Shown piece after piece: positions 48,836-57,367 of a DNA stretch of 64,000 nt (the first letter of the stretch is position 1; each line of letters opens with the position of its first letter). The stretch covers positions 186,001-250,000 of the forward strand of contig NZ_CP169217.1 of the NCBI RefSeq assembly GCF_041897535.1, written 5' to 3'. The DNA is from Methylomicrobium lacus_A. Its GTDB lineage: Bacteria > Pseudomonadota > Gammaproteobacteria > Methylococcales > Methylomonadaceae. Position numbers and translations under genes: made by a program. Below the pieces are notes generated by a model. It did no database searches, was not told the DNA's origin, and saw only the letters and a program-made list of their open reading frames with translations.

Positions 48836-49198
48836 CTACGTCTCGCTCAACCACTTTCGCGCCTCGGAGGCATCGGCGTGGTCAAAGTATCGAACCTCAG
48901 CTTTCGTGAACGGCTTGCAAAGCATCGCCATGCCGTGCTGCCACTGCTTTTCCCCGACCATCGCGAGCCGTTCGATGTCGGCGAAGTGTTCGACGCCGAA
49001 TTTGAAGTCCTCCCAAGCCGCGCTGGCTTCCCAGCCGTGAAAATCGGCCATATCGAACAACATGCGCAACTTACCGTGCCGCCGAACGAGCCGTTCGACC
49101 TCAGGCACAAATTGCTCGTAATCCACCTTTACCAGCTTCCCGCTGACGTGAACGACGAGCACCTTGCCGCCGTTTTCTTCATTGAGTTGAATGGTCAT
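48836..49198 (-). CDS. SpoIIAA-like (STAS-related) protein
   Basis: 120 residues, AAGGAG before ATG 49198. A single SpoIIAA-like domain: VLVVHVSGKLVKVDYEQFVPEVERLVRRHGKLRMLFDMADFHGWEASAAWEDFKFGVEHFADIERLAMVGEKQWQHGMAMLCKPFTKAEVRYFDHADASEARKWL. This family (DUF3478-like) is small and cytoplasmic and may bind lipophilic ligands or membranes. It lies 76 bases upstream of the H+-ATPase start, so it is probably cotranscribed with it. A regulatory link is plausible but unproven. Confidence 0.85.
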   Translation of the reverse strand: MTIQLNEENGGKVLVVHVSGKLVKVDYEQFVPEVERLVRRHGKLRMLFDMADFHGWEASAAWEDFKFGVEHFADIERLAMVGEKQWQHGMAMLCKPFTKAEVRYFDHADASEARKWLSET

Positions 49199-49291
49199 TT
49201 TGGACTCCTTTGATTCGATTCAGGTTATGAACATTACGGCGTGGGAGTGCCACGTCGAGGAAAGGTTCCTTTACCGCGAGCAAACGTAGTC

Positions 49292-49558
49292 CTATTGAAA
49301 CAGCAATATCCGGATGACCAGTACCGCCAACAACGCTGCCCACAGACAGATTGTGGTATAGGCGGCTTTCTAAGCTTGATCTTTCTCCCACCAGGTTGCC
49401 GGATGAATACCCTGCACTAGAAGAGTGACCACCCCGGATCGGTTTATGCTGATCAGGTTCACCAAAAACAGCAACAACGCACCCATTGCCAATACCTGAA
49501 CCAGCAGTCCAAACTCCACTAGCGGCGGCAATCTAGCTATGCAGGCGTTGGATGGCAC
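49292..49558 (-). pseudogene. Small two-helix membrane protein interrupted by TAG
   Basis: One frame of 89 codons opens with ATG 49558 (MPSNACIARLPPLVEFGLLVQVLAMGALLLFLVNLISINRSGVVTLLVQGIHPATWWEKDQA). It hits TAG at 49370-49372 and continues in frame KAAYTTICLWAALLAVLVIRILLFQ to TAG at 49292. Both halves read as natural membrane-protein sequence, so a single nonsense mutation is the simplest account. It lies in the passenger run between the CPA2 antiporter and the SpoIIAA-like gene. Confidence 0.65.
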
Positions 49559-49599
49559 TTCCCACGTGCGTATCCTATGGCCCTATTTAAAGTGAAGAT

Positions 49600-50775
49600 T
49601 CACCAAGTCAAACTGAATTTCCCCCGCAGCTTCACGGCTAAGACAGGGAAGAGCAAGACCGAAAGCATACCCGCACACACCAGTATCGTTGCCCTGTCGG
49701 GCGACATCAGCCCGGCGGAAACGCCTATTTCGCTGATGATAACGATCAAAGGCAGGCCTGTGGCGGAATAAAACGCGAAGGGTATCTGCTCGTCGGCATC
49801 CAAATCCTTCTTGTATAAAAACACCGGGGCACCCCGGACCAATAGCAGCAAACCCAACAAAAGCACTACTTGGACGGGTGCCAGTGGGGCCGACCATAAG
49901 GCGCTGACTTCGAACTTCATGCCGGCGACAATGAAGAATATGGGTATCAGAAAGCCATAACCGATTGCATCCAGCTTTTGCCGGAGTGGTTCTCCCGCTT
50001 TTCCTTTAATGACGAGTCCAGCCACCATACCTGCCGCAAATGCGCCCATTACAATATTTAAGCCGAATTTGGCGGCGAGCGAGACGAACAGAATCTGAAG
50101 CAGAATACAAATTCTTACAGGAAGCTGACCGCTGCTTTGCATCGTGCGCGTCATGATTTCAATCATCCGTGATGAACGCGCATTAAGGGCAATATTCGCA
50201 GCGACAAAAGCGATGATGATAAAAGTCACCATGAACAGCCCATGTAGAAAGGAGTCATGCGTGGGGATAAGTAAAAGCGAAATGATTATCAAAGGACCGA
50301 ACTCACCCGCTGCAGCGGCTGCAACCATATAGGTCCCAAAGGCGGAGTCCAACTCTCCCCGGTCACGCAAAATGGGTGCCAGTACGCCCAAGGCTGTGGT
50401 GGACAAAGCGACTGCCGCCAATAAAGGCGGAGTTTGAATCAATCCTATCGCGTGGAAAAAATACATGCAAACCATAGCCACGAAGAACGACAGAAACCAA
50501 CCGCCTACCGCCAAGGACAAGGGTCTGCCGCGAATCTTGTCGAAATCGATCTCAAGCCCGACCATGAACAGTAGAAAAGCCAAGCCGAGTTCTCCGAGTG
50601 TACCGATCATGCCATCCGGACTGGCGAGGTGGAACATTTGAGGGCCGATCGTTATCCCCAAAATGATTTCAATAACCACAACAGGTAAGCGAAAACCAGT
50701 GGGCAACTCGGCAAGGAGCGGTGCAAGCATCGCAACAAAGGCGATCAGCAGAAGTTCAGAAGGATAGGCTTCCAT
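49600..50775 (-). CDS. Monovalent cation:proton antiporter, CPA2 family
   Basis: 391 residues with 11-13 helices and no C-terminal RCK domain, unlike KefB/C. GGAG precedes ATG 50775. Characteristic regions: LPVVVIEIILGITIGPQMFHL, GLAFLLFMVGLEIDFDKI (the FxxGLE motif), ALSTTALGVLAPILRD, and the C-terminal FKI helix SATGLPLIVIISEIGVSAG. It probably exchanges Na+ or K+ for H+. It is part of the transposon passenger set on the minus strand. Confidence 0.9.
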   Translation of the reverse strand: MEAYPSELLLIAFVAMLAPLLAELPTGFRLPVVVIEIILGITIGPQMFHLASPDGMIGTLGELGLAFLLFMVGLEIDFDKIRGRPLSLAVGGWFLSFFVAMVCMYFFHAIGLIQTPPLLAAVALSTTALGVLAPILRDRGELDSAFGTYMVAAAAAGEFGPLIIISLLLIPTHDSFLHGLFMVTFIIIAFVAANIALNARSSRMIEIMTRTMQSSGQLPVRICILLQILFVSLAAKFGLNIVMGAFAAGMVAGLVIKGKAGEPLRQKLDAIGYGFLIPIFFIVAGMKFEVSALWSAPLAPVQVVLLLGLLLLVRGAPVFLYKKDLDADEQIPFAFYSATGLPLIVIISEIGVSAGLMSPDRATILVCAGMLSVLLFPVLAVKLRGKFSLTW

Positions 50776-50898
50776 AGATGAGCTCCGTTGTGGGTTTTAC
50801 TATTATCGCGTGGATCTGAGTTTAAATGAGAAAGCAATCATAGACCAATATTTTTCGGTATTTTTAACTAACTAAATATGCTCGGGCCAAATATTGAC

Positions 50899-51909
50899 TT
50901 AATGTTGCAAATACAGCACAGATATATTCAGTATGAAAATACTGAATATGAACAAGCTGACCCAGCCCACCGTCTTGAACAGACGAGTGTTTGGCCGATA
51001 CAACAGACCAACAATGGCAACACCGGTCATCATGATGGCCGACTGTGCTGAAATCAGATGCGCAGACGAAACATCGGCAAGTAGGGGACCTTTAACATAA
51101 GCGACATCATCCAGGGCAATGATGACCAGATTAAACAGGTTGCTGCCGAACAGGTCGCTGATGGCCATGTCCAGGGCGCCGATTCTGAAAGCCGAGAACG
51201 TCACCGCTACTTCAGGCATCGAAGTCGCCAAGGCCACGAATACCGTGCCCACGAAACTACGCTGCCAATCCATGGCCTGGGCGACATGGTCGGCCGTCAA
51301 TGGCAGACGGATACCTGCGGCAATGACCACGGCCGCGGCGACACAATAAAAAGCAATTGCCTTTGCCAAACTCATTTTAGGGTGACGCTCGGCAATTTCT
51401 TCCACGGCCTCCAGGTGCTGAGCTTTTTCGAAACGAAACACCGTGCGCATGGACACGATATAAAACAGTACTATGATCGGGGCATACAGCCCGATATGCC
51501 ACAAACTCAAACGGAATCCGTTTCGATACAATAGGATGTTAAACGCCACGAATCCGAGCAATACCACACCAAACCCAGCCGAGAGGATGTGACCCTGACT
51601 GGCTCGGGTGTAAACCGAAGAACCTCGGTGCATAAAATCCAACATCACGATCAGCAGCAGATTGAACACGCAGCTGCCCAAGGCATCGCCCAATGCTATA
51701 TCCGGAACACCAACATACGTTACCGAGCTAATACCCGTTACCAATTCCGGCAAGGAGGTCACTGTCGCCAGCATGGAAAAGCCCACCCAGCTTCCGCCCA
51801 AGCCGGTCTTTTCGGCAATGACATCGCCATAGAGGGCGAGAAAATAGCCAGCGATTCCGATGACCAACGCTAAACTGGCAAACTCAAGCAATAAAAGCCA
51901 ATGTGACAT
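50899..51909 (-). CDS. Calcium/sodium:proton-type antiporter (CaCA family)
   Basis: 336 residues from ATG 51909 (AGGGA five bases upstream; an in-frame ATG lies eight codons earlier). Two inverted alpha-repeats are visible: ATVTSLPELVTGISSVTYVGVPDIALGDALGSCVFNLLLI, and ATSMPEVAVTFSAFRIGALDMAISDLFGSNLFNLVII. Each has the S-x-PE and GS-x-x-FN motifs of NCX/YrbG exchangers. The first repeat carries Cys instead of Asn in GS-C-x-FN, which may alter ion selectivity. Ten to eleven helices. Confidence 0.9.
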   Translation of the reverse strand: MSHWLLLLEFASLALVIGIAGYFLALYGDVIAEKTGLGGSWVGFSMLATVTSLPELVTGISSVTYVGVPDIALGDALGSCVFNLLLIVMLDFMHRGSSVYTRASQGHILSAGFGVVLLGFVAFNILLYRNGFRLSLWHIGLYAPIIVLFYIVSMRTVFRFEKAQHLEAVEEIAERHPKMSLAKAIAFYCVAAAVVIAAGIRLPLTADHVAQAMDWQRSFVGTVFVALATSMPEVAVTFSAFRIGALDMAISDLFGSNLFNLVIIALDDVAYVKGPLLADVSSAHLISAQSAIMMTGVAIVGLLYRPNTRLFKTVGWVSLFIFSIFILNISVLYLQH

Positions 51910-51933
51910 CCGGTCCCTATGTTGATCATGCAA

Positions 51934-52297
51934 TTAATATGCCGCGAGTCCAACTCGGCTCGTGTAGGCATGTTCAAGACAAAATTTAAAATGACGCCCA
52001 TGCTAGCCGGGGGCCTCCCAAATAGGGAAAGCACACACAGTTTGCCTTCAACTCCCGTCGCTGATTGACACAGGGCTCCGACGAAGCGTTACGACGCAAT
52101 AAGCAAGCCGGGTGAATCATTCGCGCTCTATTACTCGCCACAGAACCAGCGCAAGTTGGTTTTTTCAACCGTTTATACTTTCTAAATTTCTCGGTGATAA
52201 TGAATTAAATATAAAAATCATAAGCTTATGAATTGGCACATTATATGCCTTATTTTTCATAAAAATAGTTGCATCAACATAGTTTTGGAATTCTTTT
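51934..52297. other. Divergent intergenic region inside the transposon
   Basis: 364 bp between the left-pointing passenger run and the right-pointing OMP gene. The 140 bp nearest the OMP gene are very AT-rich, as expected of promoters. The left part has short hairpins (ccgcgagt/actcggc). No gene is supported. Confidence 0.45.
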
Positions 52298-53014
52298 ATG
52301 ACCAAATTTAAAGCTACTGTGGTTTTAGGCCCTTTATTACTGACTCAACCGCTTTCCAGTTTTGCCGCTGACGACGGCACAAATAACATGTTCGGCGTAT
52401 GGGGCTCGGCTACGTTGCAAGGGGATTTTACAGCTTTGTCGCCCAGCCTCAACAAATTTAATTGGCTCATCATGGATCAAAGCCGTACCCGCGAAGATTC
52501 GCCCAGTGGATCAAGGTATTCCGAAAATCTGTTATTCAGCCAAGTCGGCTATCAAATAAACAATAACGCATCGCTGTGGCTAGGTTATACACATGATTGG
52601 CTTCATCCGCTAAACAAGACTGCCTTTCAGGAGAGCCGTCCTTATGTAGATTTTGTCTGGAAACAGGATTTAGGTGATTTCAAACTCATGAGCCGAACCC
52701 GTATGGAAGATCGGATTAACCAAACCACCGGTAATGAAGGTTACCGTCCCAGACAATTATTGCAAATCAGTCATCCTTTACCCTTTATGAAGGGCTTAAG
52801 CGTCTATGCCGGCGATGAAGTTATGTTCTATTTGAATCAAACAGATTGGGGTAAGCAGGGCTTTACCGAGAACCGTGTTTTCAGCGGATTAAGTTATCAA
52901 TTCACGCCTAAAATGGGAGTGGATTTAGGTTACATGGGGCAATACGTTTCCAATAAAACCGGTAACGATCTGTTCACACACAATTTACAAGCCAACTTAC
53001 GTTTTAGTTTTTAG
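52298..53014 (+). CDS. DUF2490 outer-membrane beta-barrel protein
   Basis: 238 residues. Signal peptide MTKFKATVVLGPLLLTQPLSSFA. The mature chain is a barrel-like series of amphipathic strands (NNMFGVWGSATLQGDF, LLFSQVGYQINNNASLWLGYTHDW, PYVDFVWKQDLGDFKLMSRTRMEDRI, KMGVDLGYMGQYVSN) ending in a C-terminal aromatic (NLQANLRFSF), the outer-membrane insertion signal. The family fits DUF2490. It is the only passenger on the plus strand, just before the res/tnpR module. Confidence 0.82.
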   Translation: MTKFKATVVLGPLLLTQPLSSFAADDGTNNMFGVWGSATLQGDFTALSPSLNKFNWLIMDQSRTREDSPSGSRYSENLLFSQVGYQINNNASLWLGYTHDWLHPLNKTAFQESRPYVDFVWKQDLGDFKLMSRTRMEDRINQTTGNEGYRPRQLLQISHPLPFMKGLSVYAGDEVMFYLNQTDWGKQGFTENRVFSGLSYQFTPKMGVDLGYMGQYVSNKTGNDLFTHNLQANLRFSF

Positions 53015-53227
53015 TCCGTAAACCGGTTGCGCCTTGTGGAGAGTCAGCTAAAGATCGCTCTACCAAAGCCTTTCGGGACTTATCCTTACTTTACGGCAGC
53101 AATGAATAAAAAACCAGTCAATCGCCATAAAGATTAGTGAACGGCAGCCTGGGTCGTTTTTTGCCAGTCGGCTTGGTATTTCCCAATCCTAATTACCTGA
53201 AATCTCAGTAGTGCAATCGACTTCTGA

Positions 53228-53417
53228 TATTTTCAGTACTCGTCTTCTGAAAATACACAGGCTTATTGGTCATTGCCGACCTGTCGTAAAACACTTGTTT
53301 TCCGGTGGGTTCGATAAAGTACCGTCATTGCCGCTCAAACCACCTCATAAAATGTACGAAAAACACTGTCGTAATGATGTACTATACGCAAATCACTTAT
53401 TATGGGTTTTTCGTACA
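53228..53417. promoter_or_regulatory. Probable res site of the Tn3-family element
   Basis: Two dyads lie between the OMP gene and the resolvase. TATTTTCAG/CTGAAAATA has arms at 53228-53236 and 53247-53255. TGTACGAAAAAC/GTTTTTCGTACA has arms at 53353-53364 and 53406-53417, the last ending on the base before the resolvase ATG. Resolvase binding sites are paired inverted repeats in this position in Tn3 relatives and overlap the tnpR promoter, giving self-repression. Confidence 0.65.
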
Positions 53418-53999
53418 ATGCTTGTCGGTTATATGCGGGTATCGTCCGACTCGGATCGCCAGACAACCGATCTTCAGCGCGATGCGCTGATGGCGGCAGG
53501 CGTCGATAGTCGGCATTTATTTGAAGATCATGCTTCCGGTGCTAAAGATGATCGGCCTGGATTAGCGAAAGCACTGGCATTCGTTCAGCCGGGTGACGTT
53601 CTGGTGGTCTGGAAGCTGGATAGGCTTGGACGTTCGTTGTCGCACCTGTTATCCATCGTCAATGCACTGAAAGAAAATCAGGTCGCTTTCCGTTCACTCA
53701 CTGAGGGCATGGATACCACGACACCCTCCGGCGAATTATTGTTTCATGTATTCGGGGCACTGGCCCAGTATGAAAGAGCATTGACAAAAGAAAGGGTCGT
53801 TGCTGGATTGGCGGCCGCCAAGAGGCGTGGACGGACCGGCGGGCGACCACCCGCCATTGTCGGTGAAAAACTGGAAGCGATTACCACCGCATTAAAGGGC
53901 GGTATGTCCAAGGCGGCTGTGTGCCGCAACTTTGGCGTCAAACGAACCACACTGATCGAAACTCTCGCACGAATTGGCTGGCCTGCTGGTCATCAATAA
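53418..53999 (+). CDS. tnpR: Serine resolvase of the Tn3-family element
   Basis: 193 residues from ATG 53418 (MLVGYMRVSSDSDRQTTDLQRDAL). The catalytic serine is Ser9 or Ser10 (RVSS). Further motifs: VWKLDRLGRSLSHLLSIV, GMDTTTPSGELLFHVFGALAQYERALTKERVVAGLAAA, then the HTH domain (KGGMSKAAVCRNFGVKRTTLIETLARIGW). It resolves cointegrates at res. It is 14 bases upstream of tnpA on the same strand. Confidence 0.94.
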   Translation: MLVGYMRVSSDSDRQTTDLQRDALMAAGVDSRHLFEDHASGAKDDRPGLAKALAFVQPGDVLVVWKLDRLGRSLSHLLSIVNALKENQVAFRSLTEGMDTTTPSGELLFHVFGALAQYERALTKERVVAGLAAAKRRGRTGGRPPAIVGEKLEAITTALKGGMSKAAVCRNFGVKRTTLIETLARIGWPAGHQ

Positions 54000-54013
54000 A
54001 TTTAGTTCCCGCC

Positions 54014-57000
54014 ATGCAAGCGAGCGATACTGCCTATCCCCGTCTAAAAACCAGTTTTAATGCCGGCGAATTGGAGCGATGGTATTCCCCCACACCTGAA
54101 GAGTGTGAATTTTGCGCAACTGTTGTGCGGGGCCAGAGTACCCGATTTGGTTTTCTTCTCACCTTGAAGACCTTTCAGCGTCTGGGCCACTTTGTGACAT
54201 CGGATCAAATCCCTGACGCCATCATTGATCATCTGGCGAAAATCGAAGGGATACCCGTAGACCGGGAGGCGCTGAAGCGCTACGACATCTCACGCTCGCG
54301 GAAAACCCATGTCAGTCTTATCCGTGGCTATTTGAACGTTAGCCCGTTTGATAGCGAAGCGCACGGGTTGTTATGCCAAGCGTTGGCTGACGCCGCGCTG
54401 ACCAAGGACGACTTGGCGGACATCGTCAACGTCGGAATTGAGATGCTGGTGAAGCATCGTTACGAACTGCCCGCTTTTGGGACGTTGTTACGCGAAGCCA
54501 AGGATCAGCGGGCAGCCACCTATCAGACGCTGTTTCGGGATGTCTATGATCGCTTGAGCGATGTCGACCGCTCTGCACTTGACGCCCTGTTTCTGGTTGG
54601 CGATAGTTGCCGAACCAGCCCGTGGAACGAGATCAAACTCGATGCGCCCAAGGTGACCATTCACGGGTTGCGGGAACTACTAACGCGCTACGACCAACTC
54701 TCTGCCCTGGCGGGCAATCAAGAATTGTTGCGGAATATCCCGATTGTCAAACGGCATCAATTATCCCTGGAAGGCCTCAGCCTGGATGCAGCCAGCATGG
54801 CTGACATGGAAGTGAAAAAACGCTATACCGCTTCATTGGCTTTGATCGAGCGACAATTAGCACGGGTGACCGATGATCTGTGCGATATGTTCTGCAAGCA
54901 GATGATGAAAGCCCAGCATCTGGCGGATGCAGAACTCGAACAGTACCTGACGGCCAATCAGGATAAAACCGATGAAATTCTGCGCCGCTTCGCCCAACTC
55001 GATACCCTGCTACAGTCAGACCAACCGGTAGGCGATCAGATAGCGATCGCGCGTCAGCTGGTCACTGCGCGTCCCGATTTATGCGAGTTCTCGCGGGTCC
55101 ACTCTGAATTTGGCGGCAAGAACGAGTGTCGCTTCATGTGGCGCTACTTCAAAGTCCGTCGCGGAGAACTGTTCCGCATTCTGGCCAAGCTGCGCTGGGT
55201 GGCTACCAGTCAGGATAAAAGCTTTGAACGTGCCTTGGCCTTCGTTTTGGCTAACCACCGTCGCCATACCGACTGGCTTACATTGGATGGCAAGAGCGAA
55301 GCAGTCCTAACGCCGCAAGACCTGGATTGGGTGCCGGCGAAATGGTGGAAACTCGTTACCGGCGAAAATGACGACAAAGCGGAGCTCAGTCGGGTGAACC
55401 GCCGGCACTTCGAGGTGTGCGTCTGCCGGCAATTGGTTCAGGAACTGAAATCTGCCGACATCTGTGTTTCAGGCAGCGAGACCTACTCGGATTCGCGCGA
55501 GCAGCTGCTGTCCATGGAGGCGTGTAACGCGGCTTTAGCGGAGTATGGGGAACTGGTCGGCCTACCGGTTGAAAGCCCATCGTTCGTCGACCATGTGCGT
55601 ACTCAGCTCCTTGATGCCGCCCATGCGGTTGACCGAGATTACCTGAGCAACACCTATTTCAATATCGTCAATGGCCGTCCGGTACTGGCAAGGCTTACCA
55701 GGAAGCCCGATCCCAAAGGGTTTCGGGTTGTCGAAGAAGCATTGACCCAAAAATTACAAGCACTCGACCTATCGATGCTCGATGTGCTTGGCGATACGAT
55801 GCGATGGCTGAACTGGGGGAGGTTCTTTGGGCCATTAAGCGGACATGAAAGCAAACTGGAAGACGAGGAGCGGCGGCAAATACTCACAACATTCGCCTAT
55901 GGCACAGGACTCGGGCCGACGCAGGTTGCAAAGAGCGTGTCCGGTGTCAGCGACAGACAGATAACATTCGTCAATCAACGGCATGTGACGACCGAAAAAC
56001 TCGAAGCAACAATATGCGAAGTGATCAACGCCTATAATCGCTTCTGGCTTCCCAAGCTTTGGGGAGATGCAACACGTGCCGGTGCCGACGGCACCAAGTG
56101 GGATCTCTACGAAAACAATCTGCTGTCGGAGTACCACATCCGTTACGGTAGCTGGGGTGGTGTCGCGTACTACCATGTCAGTGACACTTACATAGCCCTG
56201 TTCTCGCATTTTATTCCGTGCGGCGTATGGGAGGCGATCTATATTCTGGACGGGCTGACCAAAAACAAGTCCGACATCCAACCGGATACGCTGCACGGCG
56301 ATACCCAAGCGCAAAGTACGCCAGTATTCGGTCTTGCCTATCTGTTGGGCATCAAATTGATGCCGCGTATCCGAAACTGGAAAGATTTGAAGTGCTACAA
56401 GCCCACATCAGAAGCAAGTTATAACCATATTGGCGAGTTGTTCACCAAGGACAATGTCAATTGGGCGTTGATTGCCCGGCATCTACCGGATATGTTACAG
56501 ATTGCGCTGTCAATCAAGGCTGGCCGCATCGCGCCGTCGACGATCCTGCGTAAGCTCGGCACTGCCAGTCGGAAAAACAAATTATATTACGCATTTCGGG
56601 AACTGGGCCGGGTTGTCCGCACCTGCTTTCTCCTGGAATACGTGAATAGCGAAGAATTGCGACGCCTCATCCAGAGCGCAACAAATCGATGCGAGAGTTT
56701 TAACAAGTTCGCCCAGTGGGTCTACTTTGCTTCTGACTTGATTCAGGAAAATGTACGGGACGAGCAACTGAAAGTCATCAAATATAATCATCTGATCGCC
56801 AATCTGCTGATCTTCCACAATTGTAAGAGCATGACGGAAGCGCTGAAGGAAATGCAGGATGAGGGTATGGCATTGACGCCAGACATTTTACGGGCGTTGA
56901 GTCCGTATCGGCAGCACCCCAGTCGATTCGGTATGTACGAATTACGGGACAGTGAGGTGGGGCCAATAGACTACGATGTACGACTTGATCTGGCGAATCA

Positions 57001-57019
57001 TGAGGAAATGGCGCTATAG
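54014..57019 (+). CDS. tnpA: Tn3-family transposase
   Basis: 1001 residues from ATG 54014 (MQASDTAYPRLKTSFNAGELERWYSPTPEECEF), the normal length. An upstream in-frame ATG overlaps tnpR. An N-terminal DUF4158-like DNA-binding region (ELERWYSPTPEECEFCATVVRGQSTRFGFLLTLKTFQRLGHF) precedes the DDE core. The acidic residues are in WGDATRAGADGTKWD, QPDTLHGDTQAQS and TNRCESFNKF. Uninterrupted and apparently intact. It ends five bases before the right inverted repeat. Confidence 0.96.
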   Translation: MQASDTAYPRLKTSFNAGELERWYSPTPEECEFCATVVRGQSTRFGFLLTLKTFQRLGHFVTSDQIPDAIIDHLAKIEGIPVDREALKRYDISRSRKTHVSLIRGYLNVSPFDSEAHGLLCQALADAALTKDDLADIVNVGIEMLVKHRYELPAFGTLLREAKDQRAATYQTLFRDVYDRLSDVDRSALDALFLVGDSCRTSPWNEIKLDAPKVTIHGLRELLTRYDQLSALAGNQELLRNIPIVKRHQLSLEGLSLDAASMADMEVKKRYTASLALIERQLARVTDDLCDMFCKQMMKAQHLADAELEQYLTANQDKTDEILRRFAQLDTLLQSDQPVGDQIAIARQLVTARPDLCEFSRVHSEFGGKNECRFMWRYFKVRRGELFRILAKLRWVATSQDKSFERALAFVLANHRRHTDWLTLDGKSEAVLTPQDLDWVPAKWWKLVTGENDDKAELSRVNRRHFEVCVCRQLVQELKSADICVSGSETYSDSREQLLSMEACNAALAEYGELVGLPVESPSFVDHVRTQLLDAAHAVDRDYLSNTYFNIVNGRPVLARLTRKPDPKGFRVVEEALTQKLQALDLSMLDVLGDTMRWLNWGRFFGPLSGHESKLEDEERRQILTTFAYGTGLGPTQVAKSVSGVSDRQITFVNQRHVTTEKLEATICEVINAYNRFWLPKLWGDATRAGADGTKWDLYENNLLSEYHIRYGSWGGVAYYHVSDTYIALFSHFIPCGVWEAIYILDGLTKNKSDIQPDTLHGDTQAQSTPVFGLAYLLGIKLMPRIRNWKDLKCYKPTSEASYNHIGELFTKDNVNWALIARHLPDMLQIALSIKAGRIAPSTILRKLGTASRKNKLYYAFRELGRVVRTCFLLEYVNSEELRRLIQSATNRCESFNKFAQWVYFASDLIQENVRDEQLKVIKYNHLIANLLIFHNCKSMTEALKEMQDEGMALTPDILRALSPYRQHPSRFGMYELRDSEVGPIDYDVRLDLANHEEMAL

Positions 57020-57024
57020 GAAAA

Positions 57025-57081
57025 AAATCACATGATCTTATCCGCTATTGCCCATTTTCGCACGAATCCTTGCGGTCATCC
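57025..57081 (-). repeat. Right terminal inverted repeat of the Tn3-family element
   Basis: 57 bp, the complement of the left end with five mismatches. It is followed by TCAAA (57082-57086), the second copy of the target duplication. Confidence 0.92.
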
Positions 57082-57086
57082 TCAAA

Positions 57087-57367
57087 CAGTGGGCTTCGGC
57101 ATTTGATTTTCTACGGGGGAAGATTTCTCTTCAGAGAATGTACGATCTGGCCAAGTTAGGCAACAAAAAATACCAAGATCAATATAACTATTATCATATA
57201 ATAGATTCTTGTTAGCATATAACCACAATAGCCTTCTACTCCAAACTACCTACCAAACCCAACTCAAAAACTACTTTCTGGATCATCCATCTTAATAGCC
57301 TTCAATCCGCCAAAATTTTTAGTAGGATTTTCTGGCTCCCAGTATTTCGGCTCGCAATTTCTGTGTG
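57087..57367. other. Intergenic flank to the right of the transposon
   Basis: About 280 bp without a gene. Joined to the sequence left of 44494 it would form the original uninterrupted target. An AT-rich palindrome-like block ctattatcatataatag lies at about 57187-57203. Confidence 0.45.

Larger units (their letters stand above)
44499..57081. mobile_element. Complete Tn3-family transposon (12,583 bp) with ion-transport cargo
   Basis: The left end at 44499 and the right end at 57081 begin with the same sequence read inward (GGATGAYCGYAAGGATTCGT). The ends match at 52 of 57 positions. Both sides are flanked by TCAAA (44494-44498 and 57082-57086), a 5-bp duplication as made by Tn3-family transposases. 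The resolvase and a 1001-residue transposase lie at the right end, with tnpA stopping five bases before the right repeat. Passengers at 44791-53014 encode a ClC protein, an H+-ATPase, a SpoIIAA-like protein, two antiporters and an outer-membrane protein. Confidence 0.92.

Noticed and set aside
47563..48909. A 448-codon plus-strand frame opposite the H+-ATPase gene
   Set aside because: Antisense shadow; no domain and a His/Arg/Gln-rich composition, while the minus strand carries all P-type ATPase motifs.
42763..49372. In-frame TAG codons at 42763 and 49370 as possible pyrrolysine or selenocysteine-type recoding
   Set aside because: Both lie in already decayed or cargo genes, there are no tRNA-Pyl or synthetase genes in view, and ordinary nonsense mutation explains them.
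51986..52168. Small minus-strand frame in the OMP leader region
   Set aside because: Composition is not protein-like and there is no start signal; it overlaps the promoter-like AT-rich area only by chance.
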